Shown: positions 46,660-63,218 of the stretch, piece by piece | Layout of the letters: each line of letters opens with the position of its first letter | How positions within the stretch are numbered: the stretch's first letter is position 1 | From: Marsupella aquatica | Taxonomy: Eukaryota > Marchantiophyta | Direction: 5' to 3' | Length of the DNA stretch: 64,000 nucleotides | Assembly (NCBI GenBank): GCA_973895155.1 | Contig: OZ316895.1 | Location: 9,858,001 to 9,922,000, forward strand | The notes under the pieces: model-generated | What the model saw: only the letters and a program-made list of their open reading frames with translations | Databases searched by the model: none | What the model was told of the DNA's origin: nothing | Translations under genes and position numbers: made by a program

Positions 46660-46750
46660 AATGAGACTGCATGGAATGTTCAAAGTTGGCTAGGTTTCTT
46701 AGAGCATCAGTACCTGTGCCCCACATCTGCACAGTGCTGGCATATAATGC

Positions 46751-48690
46751 ATTATTCCAGCCTATGCTAGATTTAGGGATTTAGCAATCTGCAAAGTTTT
46801 CCTAGATGGTGCTACTTTTCAGTTCCCTTTGCAAGTCAGCAAATCACATCTACCCTATGCTCACATTGGACTGCAGGTGCAACATTCCCTCATGTTCAAA
46901 TGTGGGTTAGAGCCTTTTAGGGGTGCTTTTGTGAGGCCATGGTGTTGTACAAAAAGTCCATGTGGACCTGGGACCAACATTGGTTAAAGTTCAACTGGCA
47001 AACTTCTATCAGTGGCAGCACTGGCCTGCAAACCAGCGGGAATGCTCCCGTGTGGATGCTCTTAGAACATTCCCACCCAAAATCCAAACAAGGCAGTCAG
47101 AAGTGTCTATAGAGGGATCAGCTTGTGCCCAGACCTGCACTTGTAATTCTCAGCTGCTTCACTACGCTATTTGTGGCCTCAAGAAGTGAGCCCAACTGCC
47201 ATAGATAGAGGACAGTTGCAATTGAATTTCATGTATGACATCAGACCATCCCAAACCTTACTGGAAAACCATAAGGTAACTGGGTGTTGATAAAATGCAA
47301 AATGTTATGTCCAACTCATGTGCTCTATTGCTGTATGACTTTAAGACGTTAGGTTTTATACTTACTTGATTTGAATTTTGAAGACAATATAAAATTTTGC
47401 CTTTCTAGTGGCTTGTTGCAAGATTTTTAAGTGTCATCTAGAGTGATGTAAAAGTGATTTTCTAGTGTGGAGAAAAATAATCCACTAAGGGCTGGCTTTC
47501 ATTTAACCCTAACTACTATGCATAGCAAACTTAGAAAAGAGTGCTGTCAGACAGGGTAATTACACCTTACAGCAACCAAACCCAGTAAACTATGAAGAAG
47601 TCTCAGACAATGGTAGCAAGTTGAGCTTTCCCGTCCAGCACGAATATATTTTTGAGGAATGGTTTGGGGTACTCTTGGGGATCCTGTTTGGCCGTTGCAA
47701 TTACTTGGACACACAGCTGCCAGAACGGCTTGGTACTTTGTCCAATGGCATGCACCCATGGGAACAGCCTCCACGGGTGTCAATAATCATCATCCAAGAC
47801 TATTCCCTTTTATTGTTTTGAGAAAGGTTCATATACCATCGCCCTCAATATTATATAAACAGACACCCGACACATCCTTCACCCTATACTATAAGGTCAT
47901 GCATTCACTCATACAAGGTTGTTGCCCAGTTCCTCATGTCCACATGTAGTTTTTAATTTCTCTTTACAAGTTATTCGGTGTCTCGTGACTGGGCCAGACA
48001 TAGGGCCAGGATTCGGTCAGGGAAGACCACCTTTGCGGATGCACGACAGGACCTGGCCCGGGAATTTGGTGCATGGGAGGGCTTATGGCAAAATTCATGA
48101 AGACACACTTTAGGTTCAACCTGTTCCTCTGCGTCCTCCATGAATCAATGGATCCTTCGGGTTAAGCTGCACTACTGGTAGACTGATTGTTTTTCTTTCA
48201 CGGACCCACTGTTCAGTACCTCGCCGGTCCCTGTTCACTGGCCGGTCTTTGGGAGTGTGCTGCTCCTGTAGTAGTTTCCAAATTTCTTGTTTGGCTGCCT
48301 TTTTTTGAGGCGCGGCTTCTTACTCGGTTCGGGCTTCACCGGCCCCGGCACCTTGACCTCTGGTCCTTCCGGGTGGTTGCCCTTTCGGGCTCCCCTTTCT
48401 GTATTCTGGCTTTTTGAATGGATTTCATTGAGTTTTTTGAGGGAAAAAAATAAAATTTATTCGGTCTTGGTGCAAAGCTGAGCACGGCATACAGAACATA
48501 AATTTAAGCATTGTCAAAAAGGTCCAACAATAACTGAACACAACCAGAGACCAAAAGCATACAGTCTCCCATAAGAGGCTCAGTCTCCTCGTCTCCAATC
48601 AAAATATATGGCACAGACACACCCTCGTATTGCCTGGACACAATTTAGTAAATTTCTGCTACTAAAGTAACTGAATGCTCTCCCTATCCG
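46751..48690. other. Intergenic DNA, no gene seen
   Basis: Short frames at 46962-47189, 47621-47949 and 48187-48417 have no recognisable content. Nothing conserved was found. Confidence 0.45.
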
Positions 48691-48699
48691 GATAAAGAT

Positions 48700-49619
48700 G
48701 TCCAAAATAAAAGCGCTCGCGCGAAGGCAGCCTTTGGGCCTTAATTTCCCACACCTGAGCGACCAGTACCTAAACACTTTCCTTCCTTTTGCTCTCTCTT
48801 TTCAGTCTCCTCGTCCCCACTTCGTCCCCACCCTCCTTCCCTCTTGTCTGTCCCCTCCGACAAAACGCTCCCACCCTGTTTGCGGCATCATTCTCCAGCT
48901 TTCCGGCATATTCCCGTACGCAAAGCGCCGCCGTTCCCGTCGTTTACCTGTCGGGTCCGGCCGCCAAACAAGATCCGTGCCCGAAGAAATACGGCAAGGC
49001 AGGAGACAAAGGCTCGAAGCGACCTGGAAGGAACCAACTGACGGAATGGCTGCGCGGCCGCAAGGGACAGGAGGCCACGCACCCCACAGCAAGGGCCAGC
49101 CAGCGCCAGTCAGCAGGCAGCGGCTTCGTTCCCATCCCTCCTCGCCTGGCCTCCTGCCCTGGCCCGGCCCGACATGGTCCTCCACTACTCGTCCCAGCTT
49201 TCGTTCGTGCCTTGCCTTGCCTTTCCTTGCCTTTCCTTTGGAGCGCAAGCAAAGAGAAGCGCAAAGAGAAGCTGAGCTCGGAGAGGCTTACGTCGACGTG
49301 TGGTGTGGTGGCGAGCAAGGTGGCCAGGAGAGCAGATCAACATAGAAGAGGAAGAAGAGAGAGGGAGGAGAGAATGAGAGGGAAGAGCCAAGACAGGGGG
49401 TCGTTGTTTATTCGATTTACTACTACAACTACGAGGAGTGCTACGAAGTGATCGGTCGGGGACGGGACATTGGGTGCAGGGACGAGGGAGGAGTCCAGGA
49501 GGCGGCATTGTGAGAGAGGTGGTGGATCGAGAGAGAGTGAGAGAGAGGAGAACGAGAGAGGGAGGGAGGGGAGAGGACGCTCGAGGGCGGGAGGAGAGAG
49601 GCGAGACAGACACTGAGCC
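48700..49619 (+). promoter_or_regulatory. GC-rich promoter and purine-rich 5' leader of the second helicase
   Basis: The segment is GC-rich up to about 49280, then turns into a GA-rich tract (GAGAGAGTGAGAGAGAGGAG, GGGAGGGAGGGGAGAGG) that runs to the start codon. Long frames in several phases (such as 48789-49451, + and 49318-48944, -) reflect composition, not genes. GA-rich leaders and GAGA-type elements are common at plant housekeeping promoters. The transcription start cannot be fixed. Confidence 0.5.
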
Positions 49620-55426
<5,807 letters not shown>

Positions 55427-56190
55427 CGGAATTTCACTGAGAGTAAATGAAGATCCGTTGTCGCTCCCTGTAACGTAGGATGAATTCACAGAATTCAATA
55501 ATTTTCCGGTGAGATGACGTGGAGTAGTAGAAGAGGGAAGGTGAAAGCGTGAGAAAGCTTTTTCAAATTGTATGTAGCCCTGAAGAAGCTGCAATCGTAA
55601 CCGTCAAGATGACACTATGATGCCTTCCATATTGCTCTCTAGTCGTACAAATGTTTTTTTTCATACAAGGAGCACATTGGAAGGATGAGTATAGTTGATC
55701 TTGTCAGATTGGTCAGTGTTGAAATCCAAGGCAGTGGATCTCCTTCTGGATGTTGTCACCGATTCCATGGTATATGAATTGAGTTACACTGCCAAAGTCT
55801 TACAAGTGGCCCATGTCCGCCTAAATTATCATTGTCCCAGGTAGCAATCTTCATTTTCTTTGAAGGAATTGAGTAATTGCGAATGTCTCAATCTGCATTT
55901 GGCTATTTTCTCGTGCTTTGAAGACAAGCTCTCATGGTCGTTGTGTAGCAATTGTAGGAATGATCCCTATCACGCCATGCCTCTTTCCTGAAGTGTCGTT
56001 ACAGGATGTGTACCACAGGTAATTGTGACCCACGACCGAAGTGGCCCATATTTGGTCTGTCACGAATACCTCGTCTCATAAACCTCACATGTTTTTGAAG
56101 GACAAAAACTACTTTGCATCTTGATCTAAACATGATAGTTTTTTAAGAATAGAGAAAACAAATTCATTGCACAAGTGCAAGTCAGCTCAT
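55427..56190. other. 3' UTR of the helicase and intergenic DNA
   Basis: No coding content. The transcript probably ends within the first few hundred bases; AT-rich stretches after 55640 are candidates for polyadenylation. Confidence 0.45.
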
Positions 56191-56380
56191 GGCCATGGCC
56201 AAGGAGCCTGGACGAGTTTGGCCCTTTTCTATGGGCAAGGCTTGGCCATGGCCAATGAGCCCGGAGGAGTTTGGCCCCTTTCTATAGGTAAGGTTCGTCA
56301 TTGGACGTATGGGCAAGGTTTGGCCAAGGAGCCCGCAGGAGTTTGGCCCCTTTCTATTGGTAAGGTTCTTTATTGGATGG
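56191..56380. repeat. Tandem repeat, about 53-78-bp units x3
   Basis: Copies start at 56191, 56244 and 56322. Each reads GGCCA(TGGCCA)A(G/T)GAGCC, then GAGTTTGGCCC(C/T)TTTCTAT, then GGTAAGGTT or GGCAAGG. Unit lengths differ through insertions. The array is followed by GATGGTTAGTTATTG twice. Non-coding. Confidence 0.75.
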
Positions 56381-56389
56381 TTAGTTATT

Positions 56390-57490
56390 GTGTTTGTCTT
56401 TATTGATGGTTAGTTATTGGTTGTGTCTCACCTCTCTTTATCAGTTTGGGGTAGGGATTGTGAGTGTTATGCATTTTCTTGCATGTGATCATGGATTTCC
56501 ATCCAAATTGGATGGTAATTCAGGTGAACATGGCCAATCCATTCAATAGTATTTCATGGCAGGTCATTTTTGAGGAGCTTTGGGATGGTATGTGTGTTCC
56601 ATGTTTCCTATAGGTGGGTGTTGTCCTTACCTCCCGTTTTATTGTGGATCTTCACTCCATCCTCTTTGACCATGTCATTGGGGTTGAGAATGACATTCTC
56701 CCTTTCCAGGTTCAGCTTCGCCATGTTCAGTCATTAGTACCTGAGATTGTGCAGGTTGTTGTTGCCACTATTGTGGAGGTCGTATTTGATAATTTGGATC
56801 GTGTTCAACAGGTGACTTCCAACAGCATGCACGGTTACCTCCTTTCCAGCATGCTCCCTGATACACCATTAGACTCAGCTTGAACTTGCCTGTTATCTTG
56901 CTTGGGGATCTGGTTCTAGAGCCTGGCTTTCTGCAAGTCCTCTATGGGCCCCTTTCCATATGAGCTCCTTCCTCTTCACCACGTCTTTGTGCTTCCAATT
57001 GGGTCTCCCTCACCTTTGCCTCCTTGGCCACCCCTCTTGTGTCTGTGGGGCGACTCTGGACCCGGTGGGTGTACATAGTCTCAGGTGTGGCTAGAGGAGC
57101 GAGCGGATGCCATTGCCCAGGACTCTGGGTACCATGTTGCTATGGAGCAACACATGTCTTTTCCCCCAGGAATGGCATTACTGACGAGCGTCGGGTTGCC
57201 TTTGCATGGTTATTTCTTGGGCTGGAGTTTGTTCCCTTGGTGATGTGGTGATTGCTCATCTTACTGAGGGAGCACGTTGTGGTTGCAGCCCATGTGCCTG
57301 GACATGCTGCAGCCAAGGTGGCTCGGGTCAAGGAGGAGGCCTATGCCATTAAAAAGGGGATCTTTTCGACCCTGTTACTCATCAGGTCTTTGGTGCTCTT
57401 CACCCTCATTTTGACCACTTCCTTCGGGTTTGTGTTGTTTTTGTACTGAGCTGAGACCTTTTTCCTCTGTTTCTGTCCTCACGACCTTCT
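56390..57490. other. Possible retroelement interior, no domain recognised
   Basis: Frames at 56614-56883 and 57024-57251 are open but match no gag, protease, integrase or reverse transcriptase motif that I can see. The stretch ends in a polypurine tract directly before an LTR-like segment, which is the reason to suspect retroelement origin. Confidence 0.3.
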
Positions 57491-57502
57491 TTTGAAAGGG
57501 GG

Positions 57503-57675
57503 TGTCAGTACTCCTTGTTTTGTTGGGCCTCGTTCCCTCCCTTTATTGGGTCTATTTTTTCCTTTGGGATCATGTCTCCTGCATGGTTTGGCGTTTCTGT
57601 CTTTTTGGCAGTGTGATATATAATTGCGTCCATGCACAGTTAGAACCCGAGACAGCAATCAAGCAATCCTGCTAA
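57503..57675 (+). mobile_element. Short LTR (TRIM-like), polypurine tract before and primer-binding site after
   Basis: GAAAGGGGG (57494-57502) resembles a polypurine tract, and TGTCAGTACTCC (57503 on) a retroelement 5' terminus. About 170 bp later TTTGGTATCGTAATC (57676-57690) resembles the initiator-Met-tRNA primer site TGGTATC(A)GAGC of plant copia and TRIM elements. The expected CA end is degraded (CTGCTA). Having both signals around one LTR suggests tandem elements sharing an LTR. No target duplication was found. Confidence 0.4.
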
Positions 57676-58011
57676 TTTGGTATCGTAATCTCTCTATCGG
57701 TAGATCTCCTAAGCAGTGGGGAGTTGACAATTTGTGACGGAGCTTACAGTCACTCCTTTTCCACATTTCTTTGGAATTAGTTTATGGATAGAAAGGGTTA
57801 ACAAAACGTTAAAGAGACCCCTAAAGGAAAAGTGTTACATGATAGAACCCATGAGTGATCCAGACCATTGACTGACCTTGAATCAACGTACCCCAAAACC
57901 TCAAGGGTTCTATCAAGTAACACTTTTCATTTTGTGGTCCTTTCAAGCAAAAACCTCAAAGATGATGGGTGGTTCTATGGTAGGTTGCAGGCGTGCGTCA
58001 TCAAAAGTGAC

Positions 58012-58195
58012 CTCAACTCAATCCAGAAATTCATGTAATAAAAAATATCAATACCTCAGCAAAGTGCTAGTCAAGAGTCTCAACTTATCTCTCACAATCC
58101 TCAGGAAGGTAGCTCAACTCAATCCAGAAATTCATTTAATAAAAAAATACCATTACCTCACCAAAGTGCTAGTCGAGAGTCTCAACTTATCTTGC
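58012..58195. repeat. Tandem duplication, 101-bp period
   Basis: The copies start at 58012 and 58113, both with CTCAACTCAATCCAGAAATT, AAAGTGCTAGTC(A/G)AGAGTCT and CAACTTATCT. Divergence is low. Non-coding. Confidence 0.85.
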
Positions 58196-58319
58196 AGCAC
58201 TTGACACTCCAAAATCTATCCAAACTTAATGGAGAGAAAATGAACATTTTGAAGACTGATGCACTGAGACAAAAACAAACGTCAAAAACACCCAAGGGAA
58301 TTGGAACCCAATAATCGCA

Positions 58320-59047
58320 CGGGAAGATGCAAGACGACCCTAAACGAGAGCCCCAAAGCGGGCCACCAGGGGCCAAGGAGAAACCAGGACTCCTACCACC
58401 ACTGCAGAATTTAGGGAGTTTCATGCAAGACGGCCCTAAGACAGAGCCCCAAAGTGGACCACTTAAATCAGGGAGTGGTAAGTGGTAAGGGCCGTCTTTC
58501 GTTAGGACTGTCTACAGGCAAGACCACCCTAAACAAGAGCCCCAAAGCAGCCCAGCAGGGGCAAAGGATAACCAGGACTCCCACCTCCACTACACAATTT
58601 AGCAAGTTTCATGCAAGACGGCCCTAAACCAGAGCCCCAAAGTGGACCACTTAAATCAGGGAGTGGTAAGGGCCGTATTTGTTGAGGACTGTATACATGC
58701 AAGACGGCCCTAAATAGAAGCCCCAACTCGGACCAGCCACAGGGGCCAAGGAGGAACCAGGACGGCCCTAAACGAGAGCCCGAACGCGGACCAGCCACAG
58801 GGGCCAAGGAGAAACCAGGACGGCCCTAAACGAGAGCCCCAACTCGGACCAGCCAGGGGCCAAGGTGAAACCAAGACGGCCCTAAACGAGAGCCCGAACG
58901 CGGACCAGCCACAGGGGCCAAGGAGAAACCAGGACGGCCCTAAACGAGAGCCCCAACTCGGACCAGCCAGGGGCCAAGGTGAAACCAAGACGGCCCTAAA
59001 CGAGAGCCCCAACGCGGACAAGCCAGGGGCCAAGGAGAAACCAGGAC
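58320..59047. repeat. Minisatellite with higher-order structure
   Basis: The right part is a regular array whose units start CGGCCCTAAA at 58705, 58763, 58821, 58877, 58935 and 58991, so periods run 58, 58, 56, 58, 56. The two alternating variants differ by CCACAGGGGCC versus CCAGGGGCC and make a 114-bp dimer. The left part has longer units (about 188 bp, from 58431 and 58619) in which ACTTAAATCAGGGAGTGGTA is inserted. On the minus strand the array reads open with a 38-residue period, but the composition and tandem origin argue against a protein. It ends about 230 bp before the ATP synthase epsilon start. Confidence 0.9.
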
Positions 59048-59277
59048 TCCCAGCACTCCAGTGCCACTGAAGCCAGAAGCTTCTTGTATCGCCTCTTGAA
59101 CCACTTTCGCGTAGCTTCTCTTCAGCGTGTGGGGATTCGACCTCGAGGCGAGAATTTCGGCACATCAGAATCGAAAGGAAGAAGTCGAGGAATCAGGAAA
59201 CGCATCATCGCTCCTCCGGCTATTCTAGAACTCGGGCAGAGCTCGATCGAAGGAAGGAGTCGAGGAATTGGGAGACG

Positions 59278-60235
59278 ATGTCGGCACCGCAGGCAGCAGC
59301 AGGAGTGGCGACCGCGGTGACAGGAGCCGCCCCGTACTGGAGGTCTGCTGGGCTGAGCTATGTCGCTTACGCCAATGCTTGCGCCGTGCATCTGCGCAAA
59401 TGCCTCAAGGAGCCCTTCAAGACGCAGACTGCGAACCGGGAGCAGGTCCATTACAAGTTCGCTGAATGGGTCGACGGTGAACCCCAGAAATCCGGTGCGT
59501 TGGCAATAATTGCCTTAGCTTCAATCTCGTGTACTCGCATCTTCCCTTCCTTTCACCAAACAGTTACCCTAATTCTCTTCCCGGATGCTTTGCCTTTCTT
59601 TGCCTTTTCCGCCCACAGATCGAGGTTGTACAATGTCTCGAAAGCGAGATTAGGGATATCTCAGTCCTCTTAAGGAGCAAGGCCTTTCTGTCCACCAATT
59701 GAGAATCCATGGATTCGGAATTATGTCCATTGATTCGTAGTCTGTCAGTGATCCATGTCCTGTAGAGTTCATTCATTTGGTCGATCAGTAAGTCAATTGG
59801 GGATCCGTGTACTGTAAAAGGCATTCATTCATTCATTCATTCATTCATTCAGTAAGTAAGTAACTGTGCATTTATTTATGTAGCCTGTGCTGCTTATGGT
59901 TGAAAACATTGCACCTTCGATAGATTTACCGTTCTTCAGTTGTATTTTTTTTCCCCAATTGGCTCCCTGTGGTTGTGAAATTCATTCATGCTTTCCCAAT
60001 GCCCCCTCATATTCTACTGACCTCAGTTCTGTGCGAGTTTTGGATCCAATTTGTTTTCTTTCGGCTGACCTGCTGTTCTGTTCCTTTTGTACCTTCGGAC
60101 CCCGTCCAGTAATCAGGGATCCGTGGACTTTAAAAAGTCCTTCTTAGGATTCTTGCCCCTCAAAATCAACTGATGCCAATTTCTGTGTTTATCGTGGATG
60201 CAGTAACGCGACAAATTCCAGAACCGGAAAATTGA
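59278..60235 (+). CDS. ATP15: Mitochondrial ATP synthase epsilon subunit (F1 central stalk)
   Basis: This is the small subunit of the F1 central stalk in the mitochondrial inner-membrane ATP synthase, where it stabilises gamma/delta. (It is the homologue of yeast Atp15, not of bacterial epsilon.) Exon 1 is 59278-59494 and exon 2 only 60204-60235 (32 nt), giving 82 residues against about 70 in Arabidopsis. The core APYWRSAGLSYVAYANACA, then LRKCLKEPFK, NREQVHYKFAEWVDGEPQKS and, after the junction, VTRQIPEPEN matches the family along its length. The N-terminal MSAPQAAAGVATAVTG extension accounts for the extra length. As in other members, there is no obvious cleavable presequence. The GT donor (G|GTGCGT) and ATGCAG acceptor keep phase 1. 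An upstream minisatellite lies unusually close to the promoter. Confidence 0.93.
59821..59853 (+). repeat. ATTC tetranucleotide microsatellite
   Basis: About eight ATTC units run in the single intron of the ATP synthase epsilon gene, followed by three GTAA units. Confidence 0.9.
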
Positions 60236-61440
60236 TGAGCTGGGGTTTGGATATTCCTAAATACCGCTTTCCCTGACACCAACTTCCCGCCCTAGTTCTT
60301 GCTTGTGCTCTCTGCAAGATTGGGAATCTTGTCCAATATTGACATGTTATCCCTCTTCTGGTGTTTTTTGAGTTGTAGACTTCATTTGGTTAGCAGAATA
60401 AGGGCTCCACTCTTGGGTTCTAGAATCTGATCGGAGGCTCTTTGAGTAAGGCTTCTGGATCTTGGCCCTTTGTTCTAGATCCATTCAACTCTGGTGCAAG
60501 TTAAAGGCCAGCCAGCCAAATGTGTAGAAGACACCATCCTTTCTTCAAAGAATGTGAGACCGCGTTACGTTACAGTTATTGATCTCCGGACGTCCCTGTT
60601 TTTTCCATTTAGTGGTCATTGTAATTTTGTTCGAGTGCGGAGAAGACAATGTGCACTGCTAGGTCAGTTTTTGCTTGACAATGATTCTCAGATCGTTTGC
60701 ATTCTCTCCGTTCACCCTAACGTAGGCTGCATCATAGACCTGAAGAAAGCATTTTTTGACTCAAGTGAGAAGTCACCCAAACCATCAGGTAGTACCTCTT
60801 CAATTGTCAACTGTGTTCTCTTGCATTGTAACCCTCGTCCAGTGACCAGTAAGATTGGTCCTCCCATGACCTAAATGAGTGCTACCACTTTGTTCTTCGG
60901 AAAGGAAGAGAAACTCGAGCATGCCATTTCTGTCAAATGTATGTTATGTATGCCTTTGAACTTGCCAAATTTAAATTGTATGGCTAGCATCGGCCCCTGT
61001 TCAACCTTCTATTGCCAACCTTCTTTCCAGAGGATACTGTCAGCCGTGACCTTGCCCTGCCTCAGCATTGAAAGCCACTGAAGAATCCCTAAACTTGTAG
61101 ATTTTCAGAAGAAAAAACACGACGACGTACGAGAGGTGTCTGGTAATTCGCGGAAACACCCTCCAGGAGTTGCTTCTTTCGCGTTTTGGCTTCTCGATCG
61201 CTCAAACTCTCAAGTCTTGAACATGGACTAACCTGCGAAGGTAGGTCTTCATTGGTAGTGTTAATTTTCTCCCGCTCCCTCGTGGTCAGGGTAAAATACA
61301 GAGTTATTCCTGAGTAGCGTTGTCGCAGCGATTAGGCCTCAACGCTTGCCATAATTCGAGTCCGACCGCAATAACCGGCCGATTGCATTGCAGCTCTAAA
61401 ATATATGCCCCGGCAAACTCTAAAATGAGGTTGGCGTATA
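60236..61440. other. 3' UTR of ATP synthase epsilon and intergenic DNA
   Basis: A 126-codon frame (60494-60874) has no recognisable content. GCGAAGGTAGGTC at 61236-61248 could be a splice donor of an untranslated exon, but nothing downstream supports a gene. Confidence 0.4.
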
Positions 61441-61690
61441 TTCAACATCCACTACGTTTAGATTGTAAACTGCCAAAATGTAGCTTTGGAGAGTATCGAT
61501 GTGCTTGCTGCAGTAGTGAGATTGATTTAATACCAAAAATCCATGGCTCCTGGTTGTCACTAAAAATCCTGATGGGCTTGGGCTTCTCATCTTGGAGTCC
61601 AAGGTCACGGAGTAAGCTTTTAACCACAATCTCTCCTGATGTGGAAGAGATGAAATTGCCCAGGAGAGTCAGCAGACCAACCCACACAGA
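61440..61690 (-). mobile_element. Ty1/copia RNase H remnant (frameshifted)
   Basis: On the minus strand one frame reads KSLLRDLGL and FSDNQ, and a second frame picks up immediately with KHIDTLQSYI. Together they match the copia RNase H signature in which a DNQ motif is followed by a TKHID motif. A frameshift lies between the two pieces. No integrase or reverse transcriptase is attached, so it is a dead fragment. Confidence 0.65.
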
Positions 61691-61850
61691 GGTTCAATCA
61701 TCCATGCTTAGAATTCTCAGTTCGTGTGTTGCTCGTCCACACAGAGGTTCAATCATCCATGCTTAGAATTCTCAGTTCGTGTGTTGCTCGTCCACACAGA
61801 GGTTCAATCATCCATGCTTAGAATTCTCAGTTCGTGTGTTGCTCGTGTGA
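61683..61850. repeat. Perfect tandem repeat, 55-bp unit x3
   Basis: Units start at about 61683, 61738 and 61793 and are identical apart from the last few bases. Each reads CACACAGAGGTTCAATCATC, then CATGCTTAGAATTCTCAG and TTCGTGTGTTGCTCGT. It lies at the edge of the copia remnant. Confidence 0.95.
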
Positions 61851-62556
61851 TGAGGAAGCTGATTAAATTCAGTCTTTACGGTTTGCTACATCATGTTAGG
61901 CAAAAAGGTGATTAGTTATTAAGTTTTACCGTACAAATTATGGAGTGGGGCAGGCTTGCAATGATTCAGTCGAAATGTAGAGTTGACTAACTCAGATTGA
62001 GCGGTCACGCTGTGTAGACCCTATCATAGCCGCTATCATAGCCAGACCGGGATCATGGAATCCGGATCGATGATGAGCATCTTTTGAAAGTGAAAAGTGC
62101 CCACAAAACCTAACAAGAAAAAGGCAGGAAAAAGTACAGAGAAGACCAAACGAAAACAAACGAAGAAAAGTGGAAGACATCATGCAACGTTGCAGAGTGG
62201 GACTGTAGTGGTGGCCCTCTCCACAACAGCGCTGAGCAGTGGACCGCCGTGGCGAAGTCCCCTTTAAGATATTGAAAAGGTGGAGACGTGGCATTGCAAG
62301 GGTCATTTAATGCCCTTTGTATTGGTGCTTTATTGAGAATGCTCTGCCGAGATTTGGATGGGGAGTTATTCTCCTTTAATTTTACTAAACATCTGGATTG
62401 AGTAATCTTTTTTCCCAAGGTCCCCAAATAGCCAATCCGTACAAATCTATGTCAATCTGAACAAAACAGTCAGATATCTTGCAATACAATACAGGGAGAG
62501 TTTTACGCAAGATTCTAGTTCATTTGAAATTTGTTTAGTCTCAATTAAACAGTTGC
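61851..62556. other. Intergenic DNA, no gene seen
   Basis: Minus-strand frames at 62306-61992 and 62427-62110 are featureless. CTATCATAGCC is directly repeated near 62022-62043. Confidence 0.45.
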
Positions 62557-62559
62557 AAT

Positions 62560-62808
62560 AGGACGTGTTAAAGTACTCTCGTAACCAAAGTGTTACAACT
62601 TTTATTTTCTGGATGTACCACCTTTATGGGATATGTATTTTGGTAGCCCATAGCAAATCTATCCTGGCCATAAGAACTTTTCATGTTAGAACTGTGTTTT
62701 TATTTTCTGGATGTACCACCCTTATGGGGTATGTATTTTGGTAGCCCATAGCAAATCTGTCCTGGCCATAAGAACGAATCATGTTACAACTGTGCTTTGA
62801 CATGCCCT
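62560..62808. mobile_element. MITE copy D (AAT-flanked family) with internal duplication
   Basis: The termini are AGGACGTGTTAAAGTAC and GTGCTTTGACATGCCCT, flanked by AAT (62557-62559 and 62809-62811). Length 249 bp, enlarged by an internal tandem duplication (62598-62674 and 62697-62775) containing TTATTTTCTGGATGTACCAC and GCCCATAGCAAATCT. The shared interior motif TGGCCATAAGAAC is present. Confidence 0.8.
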
Positions 62809-63014
62809 AATAGTCCCTTCGATACATCAGTGATTGCGTTTGACCATGTAATTGGTCTATCAAATGGGCTCCAGCAAATTCCAGTGTGATTGGGTTTGAC
62901 CAGTGATCTATCACATAGCCTCGAGCAAATTTGGAGGAATGCTCGACCACAGGACGTTTGTAAGATTTTTGAAATCCTATGTTCTTGTCTACAAACCTGT
63001 TTCATTTGTTGCGG

Positions 63015-63218
63015 TGGTTTAGAAGCATGGGGCTTGACATAGTAAAACAAGAAAAGAAAGAACAAATTCACTGAAGTGGTTTAGAAGCATGGGCCTTGAC
63101 ATAGTAAAAGGCTTGACATAGTAAAACAAGAAAAGAAAGAACAAATTCACTGAAGTGGTTTAGAAGCATGGGCCTTGACATAGTAAAACAAGGAAAGAAA
63201 GAACAAATTCACTGAAGT
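63015..63218. repeat. Tandem repeat, about 62-78-bp units x3
   Basis: Copies start at 63015, 63077 and 63155. Each reads GTGGTTTAGAAGCATGGG, then CTTGACATAGTAAAA, ACAAGAAAAGAAAGAACAAA and TTCACTGAAG. The second unit has an extra 16 bp repeating GGCTTGACATAGTAAAA. Non-coding. Confidence 0.9.

Larger units (their letters stand above)
46105..46750. repeat. Diverged tandem duplication, 324-bp unit, each with a MITE
   Basis: Unit 1 is 46105-46428 and unit 2 is 46429-46750. Both open with AAGGGTCTGGTTCCATGACA and TCCTAGGT. A MITE follows in each. Both end with TTAGAGCATC(T/A)GTACC, GTGCCCC(G/A)CAT and CTGGCATA. The MITE was therefore present before the segment duplicated. The left edge lies about 95 bp from the HAS1 telo box. 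Confidence 0.85.

Noticed and set aside
48698-49451. Two overlapping plus-strand frames of 215 and 220 codons
   Set aside because: They lie in the GC- and GA-rich promoter and leader of the helicase gene, overlap in different phases and match no family.
58710-59165. Minus-strand 151-codon repetitive frame
   Set aside because: It is the reverse reading of a minisatellite whose dimer happens to be divisible by three.
61683-61850. Possible CRISPR-like array
   Set aside because: Units are contiguous with no spacers, and the genome is a plant nuclear one.
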